Assembly (NCBI GenBank): GCA_944372575.1
Contig: CALVZS010000014.1
Span: forward strand, 1 to 47,905
Length of the DNA stretch: 47,905 nt
Reading direction: 5' to 3'
From: an uncultured Clostridia bacterium
GTDB taxonomy: Bacteria > Bacillota > Clostridia > Christensenellales > Borkfalkiaceae
The position numbers and the translations under genes were made by a program. The notes below the pieces were generated by a model that was not told where the DNA came from, made no database searches, and saw only the letters and a program-made list of their open reading frames with translations. Below are positions 6,589 to 17,540 of this stretch, one piece after another (the first letter of the stretch is position 1; every line of letters begins with the position of its first letter).

Positions 6589-8951
6589 GCATCCTCCGCA
6601 ATGGCAAGTTCACGCAGGGCGCGCGTACATGCGATATACTTTTCATTTCCGGTCATGTCCCTGTCATACACGGCGACGATGGAGAACTCCAGCCCCTTGC
6701 TCTCAAACACGGTCAAAACGTTGACGGCGCTGCGGCTGAGTTTTCCGTCCGCGGCGGGGCGGCGGAAGCCGCGCCGCTCGAAGAGCGGAAGGTACTCCTC
6801 GCGCGTGATGACCGCCTTCAGTCCCTGTTTCCCGCGGAAGAACGCCGCGAGCCTGCGCAGGGAGACGCGTGCGACGGGTTCCCCCTCCAGCCCGATGGGC
6901 TTCATGTCGGCATCGAGGACGTTCGCGACGTATGCGACGATCTCATTGGTATTGCGGTAGTTCTGATCGAGCGTATACACGTTCTCCGAGAGAGGCTGCC
7001 ACGACTTCATCCCCCGCCAGGGGGTGATGTTCTGCTTGAGGTCACCGAAAATATTGAAGGCGGCGTCCGAGTGGATGGACTTGAGCAGGGCATACTCCCC
7101 CTGCGAGATGTCCTGCCCCTCATCCACGAACACGAGGCCGTAGCGGGGCGTGAGCTTCCTGCCCGCCGCATTGAGAACGGCGCAGAGCGCGTAGCCGTCC
7201 GAGGGATACACCCCCTTCATGTCGTACTTCGCCTTTTGCTTTCTGACCGTCTCGCGGTACAGCCAGCGCGCAATGTCCGCACTGCCCGCGCACTTCCCGA
7301 GCTCGACGCAGTAGCGCTCATGGCGGATGACCGCAAAAAAGTCGTTGAAGAGGGCAAGCCCCTCCCCCATGTCCGCGATGACCGCGCGGATCTTTTCCGT
7401 CTCCGCCTTGAGCTCCTCGCGGCGGGCGATGCGGTCGGCATAGGTGAGGATCTCCTCCGTTCCGCGCTTCTGGCGGTAGCGCCTGAGATCGGCGATTTCC
7501 TTGTCGATGGTGACGAGCAGCGCGGCAAGATCGTCGTCCGCGCGGAAAAAGATCTTCTCCCCGCCCGCGGCGATGAAGTGCGCGCAGCGGTAAAATTCGG
7601 AAAACTGGCGGAAGAAATAGTCGGGCGTACGGGGCGCCTCCTCCAGCACGAAGTGCAGAAAGTCCTCCGCCTGCAAAAAGGCATTCATCAGCGTGCGGAA
7701 GGGCTTGGTGAAATAGAAGCCCCCCTCCTTGTTCTCCTTCAGCTCCCCCAGTACGGCGCGGCGCACGCGGACGGAGGCATTCTTCACGCGCGTGAACTTT
7801 TCGCGGCGGCGCACGCAGTCCGCCAGCACGGCGCGGGCAACCTCCCGGCACTCCTCGGCGGCAAACAGGCCGAACACGTCCTCATAGAGTTTCTGTACGC
7901 GCTGCGCCGTGTCAGCGGGGAAGGCGGGAGAGTAGAGATAGGCAAGATAATCGGGGTGTTCGCGCGCGCCCGTGAGGCGGGACTTGAGGTCGATCCCCTC
8001 CCCCGCCAATACGCGGTAGTAGTAGTCATTAAGCGTGGTGGTGCGCACGCGCTCCAGCTCGAGCATCTGCGAAAGTTCGTCGATGAAGGCGTTGAAGCTG
8101 TCCGACGGGGTGATGACCAGCACGTCGCCGGGGCGCAGGCTCTCATTGTTGTACATGAGATAGCTCAGGCGGTGCAGCATGATCATGGTCTTGCCGCTGC
8201 CCGCGCAGCCCTGCAGGACGAAGCTCTCCCGCTCGGGGCGGGTGATGATATCGAACTGCTTCTCCTGAATGGTGCGGATGATGTCGCGCACCTTCACGTC
8301 GTCCTTGCGGGAGCGGATGATGTCGCGCAGGTAGGGATCGAAGAGGATCTCCTCATCCCTGCCGCCGATCTCCTCGGGCGTGAGCACGTCCCGCACCGAG
8401 AGGTACTCATTGCGGAAGTCGATGAGCTTTCCGTTTTTGACGTTGAGCGCGCGGCGCAGCACGGTGCGGTACTCGTATTCGTTGATGGTGAACGTGATGC
8501 GGCTCTTCTGATAGTACCTGACGGCGAGCGGAGCGCGCCAGTCCACGATCTCCAGATTGACGTCCCCGCGCTTGCCGATATAGTAGCTGTTGTAGCCCTC
8601 CCGCTCGTCCACCACGTCCATGCGGGCGAAGTAGGGCTCGGAGAAGAAGGGGCGGTATTCGTCGATCCTGCGCCGCAGGGCGGCGATCTCCGCATTTTTC
8701 TCCTGAATGGCGCGGAAGTCCTCCGCCGAATACCCCTCCTTTTGGCGGAGAGCGGCGATCTCCTCCTTTGCCTGCGCGATGCGCTTCTGATCGCGCACGA
8801 TATGCACGAGCTTGAGCATCCGCAGAACGGCGGCGAGGTGCGCCTCCTCATACCCGCGCTGGGTGTCTGGATCGAGGAGTGCGAGATACCACGCCTTGTC
8901 GGCGTCGATCTTGGGGCAGAGCAATTCTTTCAAGGACTTGCGCTTGTCCAC
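6585..8951 (-). CDS. HelD-type superfamily 1 ATPase (RNA polymerase recycling motor)
   Basis: A 788-residue UvrD/Rep-like ATPase of the HelD kind, which in Bacillus binds RNA polymerase, pries it off nucleic acid and recycles it. A charged N-terminal coiled coil lies at about 50-105, as expected for the arm that enters the polymerase secondary channel. Walker A GCAGSGKT is at 248-255, the long insert between motor motifs at about 310-600, Walker B VFVDEGQD at 607-614 and QNYRNT at 663-668. Start is a GTG at 8951 behind GAGGAGGGAG. Length matches Bacillus HelD. Co-transcribed with the downstream HAD gene. Confidence 0.88.
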   Translation of the reverse strand: MDKRKSLKELLCPKIDADKAWYLALLDPDTQRGYEEAHLAAVLRMLKLVHIVRDQKRIAQAKEEIAALRQKEGYSAEDFRAIQEKNAEIAALRRRIDEYRPFFSEPYFARMDVVDEREGYNSYYIGKRGDVNLEIVDWRAPLAVRYYQKSRITFTINEYEYRTVLRRALNVKNGKLIDFRNEYLSVRDVLTPEEIGGRDEEILFDPYLRDIIRSRKDDVKVRDIIRTIQEKQFDIITRPERESFVLQGCAGSGKTMIMLHRLSYLMYNNESLRPGDVLVITPSDSFNAFIDELSQMLELERVRTTTLNDYYYRVLAGEGIDLKSRLTGAREHPDYLAYLYSPAFPADTAQRVQKLYEDVFGLFAAEECREVARAVLADCVRRREKFTRVKNASVRVRRAVLGELKENKEGGFYFTKPFRTLMNAFLQAEDFLHFVLEEAPRTPDYFFRQFSEFYRCAHFIAAGGEKIFFRADDDLAALLVTIDKEIADLRRYRQKRGTEEILTYADRIARREELKAETEKIRAVIADMGEGLALFNDFFAVIRHERYCVELGKCAGSADIARWLYRETVRKQKAKYDMKGVYPSDGYALCAVLNAAGRKLTPRYGLVFVDEGQDISQGEYALLKSIHSDAAFNIFGDLKQNITPWRGMKSWQPLSENVYTLDQNYRNTNEIVAYVANVLDADMKPIGLEGEPVARVSLRRLAAFFRGKQGLKAVITREEYLPLFERRGFRRPAADGKLSRSAVNVLTVFESKGLEFSIVAVYDRDMTGNEKYIACTRALRELAIAEDA

Positions 8952-8983
8952 AGTTTCTCCCTCCTCGTCATGGCGATAAACCT

Positions 8984-9012
8984 ATTATACCATATCTTAC
9001 GCCGATTTGCAA
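8984..9012 (-). promoter_or_regulatory. helD promoter
   Basis: Minus strand: TTGCAA (9012-9007), 17-bp spacer, TATAAT (8989-8984). The predicted start lies near 8977, leaving a leader of about 25 nt with a GAGGAGGGAG ribosome site before the GTG at 8951. Confidence 0.75.
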
Positions 9013-9042
9013 TCCCCCGCCCGCAGATAACCCGCGCAAAAT

Positions 9043-9077
9043 AAAAAACGGGGCATATGGGAAACCCATATGCCCCG
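9043..9077 (-). terminator. Rho-independent terminator of the beta-helix gene
   Basis: A perfect 13-bp stem (9049-9061 with 9065-9077) closes on a 3-nt loop and is followed on the minus strand by six T (9048-9043). It lies 14 bp after the stop of the beta-helix ORF, so the 3' end of that gene looks intact. Confidence 0.9.
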
Positions 9078-9091
9078 CTCCCGATCAACAC

Positions 9092-11737
9092 TTATGCGTT
9101 GGTCGCGTTGTTCGTGACCGTGGCGGTGTATTCATCCCCCGCATTGGCATCGCTGATCTCGGACAGTTCAACGTCCGTCCCCAGCGTCAGCGTCCCCTCC
9201 AGCGTCACCGTCTGGTCGCCGAAGAAGGAACCCCAGGATTCCTGCCACCAGTCAGGCTGAACAGGGATCTCCATATAGATCGCCGCCGCGCCGTTCGTGA
9301 CTGTCAGGTTGATAACCGTAACGCTGACTTCCTGCTGGAACGTCATCAGAGCATATCCGCCGGCAAAATCCACCGTCAGACCGTCAATGGTAACACCCGT
9401 CGAAGCAACAACCTTGACAACGACCATGTCCCCGCCGGAAGTAGGCGCATAATCCTCACCCGAAAGATATACGCTGCCGCCGATATTGGTGAGTTTGGCA
9501 TTGTTGCCGCGGTTGAGCTGAAGCCCGTTGTTCTGCACATTGTTGAAGTACAGATTCTCACCGACAAAGCCGTTTTGCTGTACCATCAGGAGAACTGCAA
9601 CATCCGTCTGATCTCCGCACGCATAGACAGATGCATCAAACGTAAGATTGCGGAATGTCACATTTTCAGCATTGACCGTGATCAGATTGATATTGTTTAT
9701 ACCGCCGCTTCTGGTGATGAGCGTGCCGCTCGTTACAGAAATTTCACTTGCAACAACATCGTTTGCGTAAACCGCCTCTTCCTCCGTTGCGCCGACGATG
9801 GTAATGGACTTATCGATCACAATGGCGTTGTTATTGCTCGGCAGAGCGAAATGCCCGGATGTAAGGTACAGCGTATCGCCGTCCTGCGCCGCAGCAAGCG
9901 TTGCCGTCAGCTGCTCCACCGTGGAGATGCTCCTGCCGAAGCGGTTGTCACGCGAGATAAGGCTCTCATCATCGATCGTAACGTTCACCGGCCCGCGGTT
10001 TCCGACAATGTTTGTTGTCGAATTACGCAACTCGCCGAGAACAATGTTCAGATTGTTGTTCTCAAACGTGCAGCCCGTCACCGTAACACCCGTAAGCGTT
10101 GCGGGGTTGGCCCCATAGGTAGCTCCGTCGTCGCGCGCCTTGAGCAGGAGCGCCGCGCCGTCATTGTCGCCGTTGCCCTCAAACGTGCAGTTCGTGAACG
10201 CGATATTCTCATAATCGCCGTACTTGAGGTTGATGTCCACGCCGCTCACCCACTGCTTGAAAGTGTTGTTTACCAGATCGGCATCCGTTCCGTTATCAAT
10301 AAAGCTGCAGTTCGTGAAGGTGGAATCGGTCAGGTTCTCGGCATAGATGCCCTTGACAAGGCTGTTCTGCACCGTGAGGTTGTCTGCCTTGATCGTCGCC
10401 TTCTTGTTATCTGCGGAATTGGCCGCCCACAGATAGATGCCGTAATCGAAGCCGTCAATCGTAACATTCGTCAGGGTCAGATTGACCGCCTGGTTAACGG
10501 TAAGGTTCCCTGCGCCGCAGGCGATCCCCGCATTGGCGCCCGCTTCCGTACCCTGTGCGTCATTGGTAAACAGCGTGATGTTTTCCAGCGTCAGATCGAC
10601 GTCCGCCATGATCTGGATCGCCGCGCAGTTTTCAAAGTTGAGCGTCGCCATGCCGTCCATGCCCTTGATGGTCAGGTTCTTGGAGATCTGGATGGGCGCC
10701 GTGAATTCCGCGCTCTTGATTTCCACAACGTCGCCCGTTTCGGCAGCGTTGATCGCGCCCTGCACGGTGGCGTAGTTGACCGTCACGCCGTCCTTGGTGA
10801 TGCTGGCTGCGATCACATTGACCAGATCCCAACGGTTTTCACTCTCTACCAAGCCAAATACATCCGAATATGCAGAATAGTCCATTTCATACGAAAGATT
10901 TTCCGCATAAATATGATATGCTGCGAACTCGATGTTCTCGCCGAGCGTAACACCCTTGACGGGAACCACATAGTCCGGATTGTCGGCGGCATACATCATG
11001 CCGATGTCGCCCCAGCCGCTCTCATTGGTGAACGTGACATTGCTGATCTCCACGTCCGTTGCATAGGCAAGGGAGATACCAACGCCATACTTGTTTTCAA
11101 TGCGGACGCTGTCCACGACTACATTTTTAACGCCATGCAGATTGATGCCGCCGCCCGAACTCTCGTTGCCGATGAGGACGAGGTCTCTGAGCGTAACATT
11201 TTCGGAGAGATCACTATAATCGGTTTCCCCATCGCTGTTGAAAGTTGCCTTAATCACGGCAGCCCTTGCACTCGTGTCCGTAAGTTCAATAGTCAGCCCT
11301 TCGATTGTAATGCCGTTTGCGCCGTTGAGAAAAATTCCGCCCTGCGCCCAAACATTCTGCGTAATGACAATCTTGGTCTGATCTGCACCAAGACCGGCGA
11401 GGGTCACGTTGTCACGGGTCAGCGTAATGCCGGTGACCGTGGCATCCTGCAGCACCTCGACCTTGACAAGCGCCGTTCCTTCGACTGCGTTTGCCGCTGC
11501 GATCGCCGCGGCAAGGTCGGTGTAAGCCGCGCCGTTGACAAGAGCGACGGCGTTCTCTGCAGCCTCATCAAGCGAAACGACCACATAGGAGCCGTCCGCC
11601 TGCTGTATGCAGGTCTTGCCCTCGGCAACAAAGGTGCCGCCCAGGTTGTCATCCCCCAGCGCGGGGTTGCGCCCGTAGAACGTACCGCCGTTGAGTATGT
11701 CAAGCGGGACAGCGAAATTTTTTTGAAAATAGTTCAT
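9092..11737 (-). CDS. Right-handed beta-helix repeat protein, probably 5'-truncated
   Basis: An 881-residue protein built of short beta-strand repeats rich in N-x-T and (I/V)-x-(N/D), like pectate-lyase or NosD-fold surface proteins. Three modules each open with an A-rich helix plus a GD segment (about residues 70, 320 and 605). There is no signal peptide and no LPXTG or other anchor at the C-terminus. The start at 11737 has no ribosome site and follows an A7 run; an in-frame stop lies just upstream. The N-terminus begins inside a GGTF...VAEG...DGSYVV unit of a kind repeated in secreted adhesins, so the front half appears lost. GC is visibly lower than in neighbours. It sits directly behind the ligA terminator with no promoter visible. 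It may be a remnant, a silent cassette or an assembly join. Confidence 0.7.
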   Translation of the reverse strand: MNYFQKNFAVPLDILNGGTFYGRNPALGDDNLGGTFVAEGKTCIQQADGSYVVVSLDEAAENAVALVNGAAYTDLAAAIAAANAVEGTALVKVEVLQDATVTGITLTRDNVTLAGLGADQTKIVITQNVWAQGGIFLNGANGITIEGLTIELTDTSARAAVIKATFNSDGETDYSDLSENVTLRDLVLIGNESSGGGINLHGVKNVVVDSVRIENKYGVGISLAYATDVEISNVTFTNESGWGDIGMMYAADNPDYVVPVKGVTLGENIEFAAYHIYAENLSYEMDYSAYSDVFGLVESENRWDLVNVIAASITKDGVTVNYATVQGAINAAETGDVVEIKSAEFTAPIQISKNLTIKGMDGMATLNFENCAAIQIMADVDLTLENITLFTNDAQGTEAGANAGIACGAGNLTVNQAVNLTLTNVTIDGFDYGIYLWAANSADNKKATIKADNLTVQNSLVKGIYAENLTDSTFTNCSFIDNGTDADLVNNTFKQWVSGVDINLKYGDYENIAFTNCTFEGNGDNDGAALLLKARDDGATYGANPATLTGVTVTGCTFENNNLNIVLGELRNSTTNIVGNRGPVNVTIDDESLISRDNRFGRSISTVEQLTATLAAAQDGDTLYLTSGHFALPSNNNAIVIDKSITIVGATEEEAVYANDVVASEISVTSGTLITRSGGINNINLITVNAENVTFRNLTFDASVYACGDQTDVAVLLMVQQNGFVGENLYFNNVQNNGLQLNRGNNAKLTNIGGSVYLSGEDYAPTSGGDMVVVKVVASTGVTIDGLTVDFAGGYALMTFQQEVSVTVINLTVTNGAAAIYMEIPVQPDWWQESWGSFFGDQTVTLEGTLTLGTDVELSEISDANAGDEYTATVTNNATNA

Positions 11738-11797
11738 TTTTTTTGCGTAAGTACCATTTTTCGCTCAAATCCGAAACATAATTTCCTTCAATACAAC

Positions 11798-11821
11798 AAA
11801 AAACTCCCCCTTACAGGGGAG
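11798..11821 (-). terminator. Rho-independent terminator of pcrA-ligA
   Basis: Minus strand CTCCCC (11821-11816) pairs with GGGGAG (11809-11804) around a short loop, followed by six T (11803-11798). It lies about 50 bp after the ligA stop. Confidence 0.8.
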
Positions 11822-11873
11822 AGCGGGATGCCGAAGCAAATGAACTTTCTGCCGCCGAACGGACAGCGCGCAA

Positions 11874-13832
<1,959 letters not shown>

Positions 13833-16187
13833 TCACTCCAAAATTTCCAGAGGGGCAAGCGCCGCGGCAAGATCCTTGTTGCCCGCCCTGTCAAAGTTCA
13901 CGGTGATGATGACGTTGCCGCCCGCCCCGCGCACGCCGGTGACGATGCCGTCGCCAAAGCGCGCATGGCGCACGCGCACGCCGACCGAAAAGCCGGATGT
14001 ATCCCTGCGCGGCTGCTGCGGCGCAGCCGTCGCGCCCGCATTGCCGAAGCGCACCGACGGCGCGGATGCAATGGGACGTGCCGCCGGTTTCGGGACATTC
14101 CCCGCGCCGAACGTGCGGAATCCCTCCTCCTGCGCCGCGCCGTAGGCGGGCCGCGCCAGGCGGCCGTAGCCGTAGCCTCCGCCATAGCCGCCTCCGTAGC
14201 CGCGCCCCGCACCGTAACTGCCGTAGCCGCGCTCATAGCCGTCCGAGCGGGCGCCGTAGCCGTGTGAAGCGCCCGAGGCGGGCAGGTCGAGCACTCCCTC
14301 CAGCTCGCTGACGAACTGCGAACGCACCGTCTGCTCGCGCCTGCCGTAGAGATAGCGGCTTTTGGAACGGGTGAGCCACAGCCGCTCCTCGGCGCGCGTG
14401 ATGGCGACGTACATGAGCCGGCGCTCCTCCTCGAGCGAGGAGGGGTCGTCCTTCGCGCGCGAAGTGGGCATGACGTCCTCCTCCAGCCCGACCACAAAGA
14501 CGCATTTGAACTCCAGCCCCTTGACGGCATGGATGGTCGCAAGGGTCACATAGTCCCCCTCGTCCATCTCGTCGGTGTCCGAATAGAGGGTGATCTGCTG
14601 CAGGTAGTCGGAGAGCGTGGATTCGGGGTTCATGCGCACAAACTCCTCCACCGAGTTGACAAACTCGTCGATATTGGCGCGCTTGGTGACCGATTCGTCC
14701 GAATTGTCCGCCGTGTACTGTTCGCGCATCCCGCTCGATGCGATAAGGCTCTGCACGAAGGCATCGACGGGCTGCACCTGCGCATCGAGCACCAGTTCTT
14801 TTAAGTATCTGCCGAAGGCACGCAGTTTTTCCTTCACACCGCCGTTGACGGGCAGGCGGTCGCAGTCGAGCACGGCGTCGTAGAGGGAGACGTCCTCCCG
14901 CTCGGCATAGTCAAAGAGCGCCTGCACCGTCTTCTCGCCGATGCCGCGGCGGGGAACGTTGATGATGCGCGCCACCGCCTCTGAGTCAAAGGGATTGCCC
15001 GCCACGCGCATATAGGCAAGGACGTCCTTGATCTCCTTGCGTTCAAAGAACTTGAATCCGCCGAACACTTTATAGGAGATGCCGTACTTGGTAAATTCCT
15101 GCTCGAAGGAGCGCGTGAGCGCGTTGATGCGCATGAGGACGGCGAAGTCGGCGAGACGGTATCCCTGCGCGCGCAGGTTCATGATGGCGCGGGCGCAGTA
15201 GTACGCCTCGCCCGCCTCGTCCTCCGCCTCGAAGTAGACGGGCGCCTCCCCTTCGGGGTTCTCGGTGTGCAGCGTCTTGCCCTTGCGGCGCGCATTGTGG
15301 GCGATGGAGGCGTTGGCGAGCGCCAAAATCGCCTTGGTGGAGCGGTAATTGCGCTGCAATTTATAGACTTTCGCCTTGGGATACACCCGCTCGAAGCCGA
15401 GGATATTTTCGATCTTCGCGCCCCGCCAGCCGTAGATGGACTGGTCGTCGTCCCCCACCACGAACAGATTCCCGTGGACGGAGGAAAGACACTTGACGAT
15501 CTCGAACTGTACGGCGTTGGTATCCTGAAATTCGTCCACATGGACGTAATGGAATCGCCCCGCAAGGTAGGCGAGCGCCTCGGCGTCCTCCTTCAGAAGG
15601 GCGAGCGCCTCGGTGAGCAGGTCGTCGAAGTCAAGGGCGTTGTATGCCTTGAGGTGTTCCGTGTACTTTTCATAGACCCTGACGGCGGCCTCCACGTTCC
15701 CCTCCGCACGGTAGCGCAGCGCATATTCACGCGGGGAGAGCCCGAGCATCTTGGCGTTGGAGATATGCCACTTGACAGACTTTAAAAATTTGCCGTCCTC
15801 GTCGTCATAGCCGCACTCCTTGAACGCCTGTTTGACAACGGCGGAGCGCTCCTGTTCCGAATAGATGGAAAAGTTGGGGGAAAGCCCCCTGCGTTCGGCA
15901 AACATCCTCAGAATTTTGACGCACATGGAGTGGATGGTACACACCCACATGCGGGAGACGTCCGTCATGGTATCCAGGCGTTCGCGCATCTCCTTTGCCG
16001 CCTTGTTGGTGAAGGTGATGGCGAGAATGTTTTCGGGCGGGGTGCCCTTCTCCGTGACAAGATAGGCGATGCGGGAGGTGAGCACGCGCGTCTTGCCGCT
16101 GCCCGCGCCCGCAAGCACCAGCACCGCGCCCTCGGTATCGAGGACGGGTGCAAGCTGTTCTTCGTTGAGTGCAAGAAGTTCTTCCAT
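13833..16187 (-). CDS. pcrA: ATP-dependent DNA helicase PcrA (UvrD/Rep family)
   Basis: 3'-5' helicase for repair and removal of obstacles from DNA. Walker A is in LAGAGSGKTRVLTS (about 26-39), motif II VHVDEFQDTN, motif III DDDQSIYGWRGA, motif IV QRNYRST, and VTLATIHAVKGLEF near 575. The C-terminal Tudor-like domain (about 731-784) that binds RNA polymerase is present. Between core and Tudor lies an unusual Gly/Tyr-rich stretch (about 638-683) followed by a Pro/Ala linker. The ATG at 16187 lies only 8 nt from the -10 box, so the mRNA should be almost leaderless. Confidence 0.96.
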   Translation of the reverse strand: MEELLALNEEQLAPVLDTEGAVLVLAGAGSGKTRVLTSRIAYLVTEKGTPPENILAITFTNKAAKEMRERLDTMTDVSRMWVCTIHSMCVKILRMFAERRGLSPNFSIYSEQERSAVVKQAFKECGYDDEDGKFLKSVKWHISNAKMLGLSPREYALRYRAEGNVEAAVRVYEKYTEHLKAYNALDFDDLLTEALALLKEDAEALAYLAGRFHYVHVDEFQDTNAVQFEIVKCLSSVHGNLFVVGDDDQSIYGWRGAKIENILGFERVYPKAKVYKLQRNYRSTKAILALANASIAHNARRKGKTLHTENPEGEAPVYFEAEDEAGEAYYCARAIMNLRAQGYRLADFAVLMRINALTRSFEQEFTKYGISYKVFGGFKFFERKEIKDVLAYMRVAGNPFDSEAVARIINVPRRGIGEKTVQALFDYAEREDVSLYDAVLDCDRLPVNGGVKEKLRAFGRYLKELVLDAQVQPVDAFVQSLIASSGMREQYTADNSDESVTKRANIDEFVNSVEEFVRMNPESTLSDYLQQITLYSDTDEMDEGDYVTLATIHAVKGLEFKCVFVVGLEEDVMPTSRAKDDPSSLEEERRLMYVAITRAEERLWLTRSKSRYLYGRREQTVRSQFVSELEGVLDLPASGASHGYGARSDGYERGYGSYGAGRGYGGGYGGGYGYGRLARPAYGAAQEEGFRTFGAGNVPKPAARPIASAPSVRFGNAGATAAPQQPRRDTSGFSVGVRVRHARFGDGIVTGVRGAGGNVIITVNFDRAGNKDLAAALAPLEILE

Positions 16188-16195
16188 ACCCGCAT

Positions 16196-16224
16196 ATTAT
16201 ACCATACCCGCCGCAAAATGACAA
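16196..16224 (-). promoter_or_regulatory. pcrA-ligA promoter (near-leaderless)
   Basis: Minus strand TTGTCA (16224-16219), 17-bp spacer, TATAAT (16201-16196). With initiation 6-7 nt after the -10 box, only about 2 nt would precede the pcrA ATG (16187-16185). No ribosome site can fit. Confidence 0.75.
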
Positions 16225-16345
16225 GTTCTCCGCACAAATCGGCAGGAAAAAAGGGACAGCCGCAGCCGCCCCCATATTTTTTAAGATTTCTAAAAAAATA
16301 TTAAAAAATTTTTTCGTATTCTCAAAAGCTGATACACCTATATGT

Positions 16346-16376
16346 TATAATACTCCTGCAATAAAGATTTGGAGGA
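16346..16376 (+). promoter_or_regulatory. -10 box and ribosome site of the Sel1 gene
   Basis: TATAAT (16346-16351) is followed by a leader with GGAGGA (16371-16376) seven bases before the ATG at 16383. No clear -35 hexamer was found in the AT-rich upstream sequence; a TG or an activator may compensate. The gap 16188-16345 otherwise holds only the pcrA promoter and an AT-rich run at 16280-16320. Confidence 0.55.
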
Positions 16377-16382
16377 AAATTT

Positions 16383-16802
16383 ATGAACAAAAATAACGTA
16401 AATCAAATGTTAGCAAGTTTGCAAGAAAGGGCTATCAGCGGTGATGTGCAGTCACAATACTTGTATGGAACAATATGTAGACAAAGCGGCCGTTACGCTG
16501 AAGCTGTGCGATGGATAGAGATGGCAGCGCAGCAAAATCAGGTGAATGCACAATATGACTTGGGTTTAATGTATGCACGTGGAACAGGTGTTGCACAAAA
16601 TTTTTCAATGGCGACAAAATGGCTTAAAAAGGCAGCCGAGCAGGGACACGATGGTGCGCAATATATGCTGGCAGTATGTTATAATGAGGGATTAGGTGTT
16701 CCAAAAGATTTATTAAAGGCTGTTAGCTGGCTTAAAAAATCTGCTGCTCAAGGCAATCAAGATGCTATTGCCGATTTAAAAGACTTTTTTAATATTAGGT
16801 AA
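16383..16802 (+). CDS. Sel1-like repeat (TPR-type) protein
   Basis: 139 residues made almost wholly of Sel1-like repeats, a helical scaffold for protein binding. Three units of about 36 residues are visible, with typical AQYDLGLMYARGTGV, AQYMLAVCYNEGLGV and W-L-K-K-A-A patterns. No signal peptide or membrane segment is seen, so it is probably cytoplasmic. The coding strand is markedly richer in A and T than the flanking genes, and the gene lies on the opposite strand to both neighbours, which points to acquisition by transfer. It is 28 bp upstream of the next gene and probably co-transcribed. Role unknown; Sel1 proteins often act as regulators or, in some toxin loci, as immunity-type partners. 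Confidence 0.85.
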   Translation: MNKNNVNQMLASLQERAISGDVQSQYLYGTICRQSGRYAEAVRWIEMAAQQNQVNAQYDLGLMYARGTGVAQNFSMATKWLKKAAEQGHDGAQYMLAVCYNEGLGVPKDLLKAVSWLKKSAAQGNQDAIADLKDFFNIR

Positions 16803-16830
16803 AATTTAATATATTTTGGAGGGACTCGTG

Positions 16831-17397
16831 ATGAATGAATCTGCTTTTTTAAAAATTATGAAAAATACAATCAATTTGGATCGGCCGGGAGTCTTCTGCG
16901 AAAAGCAGCCTTATGATGAATCGTCTTCGTTCCGTGCTGCGGCAGCTCTTAGAGCTCGGGGATGCTATGTTGATTCATTTCAAATATATTTAGACATATA
17001 CAGAGAATACGACAAATTATCATTAGTTTGGACAAGACAAGCTTTTCAAACCTTGGTATGTTCAGGTGCAATAATCGACGCATATGATCTTTTAACAGCT
17101 TGTACAAATTATTTTATCAAAAGTTCCAATGAAAAAGTAATTCAGCTTCGTATAGATCAGATCAGCATAGTGCTTTGTATACTTGGATATTTGGGCATTG
17201 ATGGATATAGGCAGTATAATCTTAACAACTATCTTGCAGATTTGTCTGGAGCTTCCTCCGAATACGTTATGCCTGATATGAGCGAACAATTAGATAAAAT
17301 AACTGTACAGCTTGCTCTATTGTCACATATGAATATGTACGAACGCCAGTATCCTAATTTAGTAGAGGCAGCTAAACAGTCGGTACGTTCTATCTAA
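16831..17397 (+). CDS. Unknown helical protein, partner of the Sel1 gene
   Basis: A 188-residue protein that I do not recognise. It is predicted mostly alpha-helical, with paired helices resembling TPR-like solenoids (AAALRARGCYVDSFQIYLDI and later AFQTLVCSGAIIDAYDLL). It has no signal peptide, clear membrane segment or catalytic motif. The ATG at 16831 is preferred because GGAGGG lies 7 bp upstream; a TTG at 16816 is possible but would swallow that site. Base composition is AT-rich like the Sel1 gene and unlike the rest of the window. The two probably form one transferred operon. Confidence 0.7.
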   Translation: MNESAFLKIMKNTINLDRPGVFCEKQPYDESSSFRAAAALRARGCYVDSFQIYLDIYREYDKLSLVWTRQAFQTLVCSGAIIDAYDLLTACTNYFIKSSNEKVIQLRIDQISIVLCILGYLGIDGYRQYNLNNYLADLSGASSEYVMPDMSEQLDKITVQLALLSHMNMYERQYPNLVEAAKQSVRSI

Positions 17398-17540
17398 AAA
17401 TTGGATATAGTCTTCGTTTCAGCTCTTAATACAAGATGAATTATACGGCCACTTTAATGCGATAAACTATCGACAATGATAGTATGGAACTGAGCTTTTA
17501 CCATAATGCTTGCGGAACTCAATGATTTGTTATAACACTT

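Noticed and set aside
7071..9044. Long plus-strand frame opposite helD
   Set aside because: A typical GC-rich antisense shadow; helD has all motor motifs in order.
17466..17483. Small ACTATC/GATAGT inverted repeat
   Set aside because: Only 6 bp in AT-rich intergenic DNA; no position or companion element gives it meaning.
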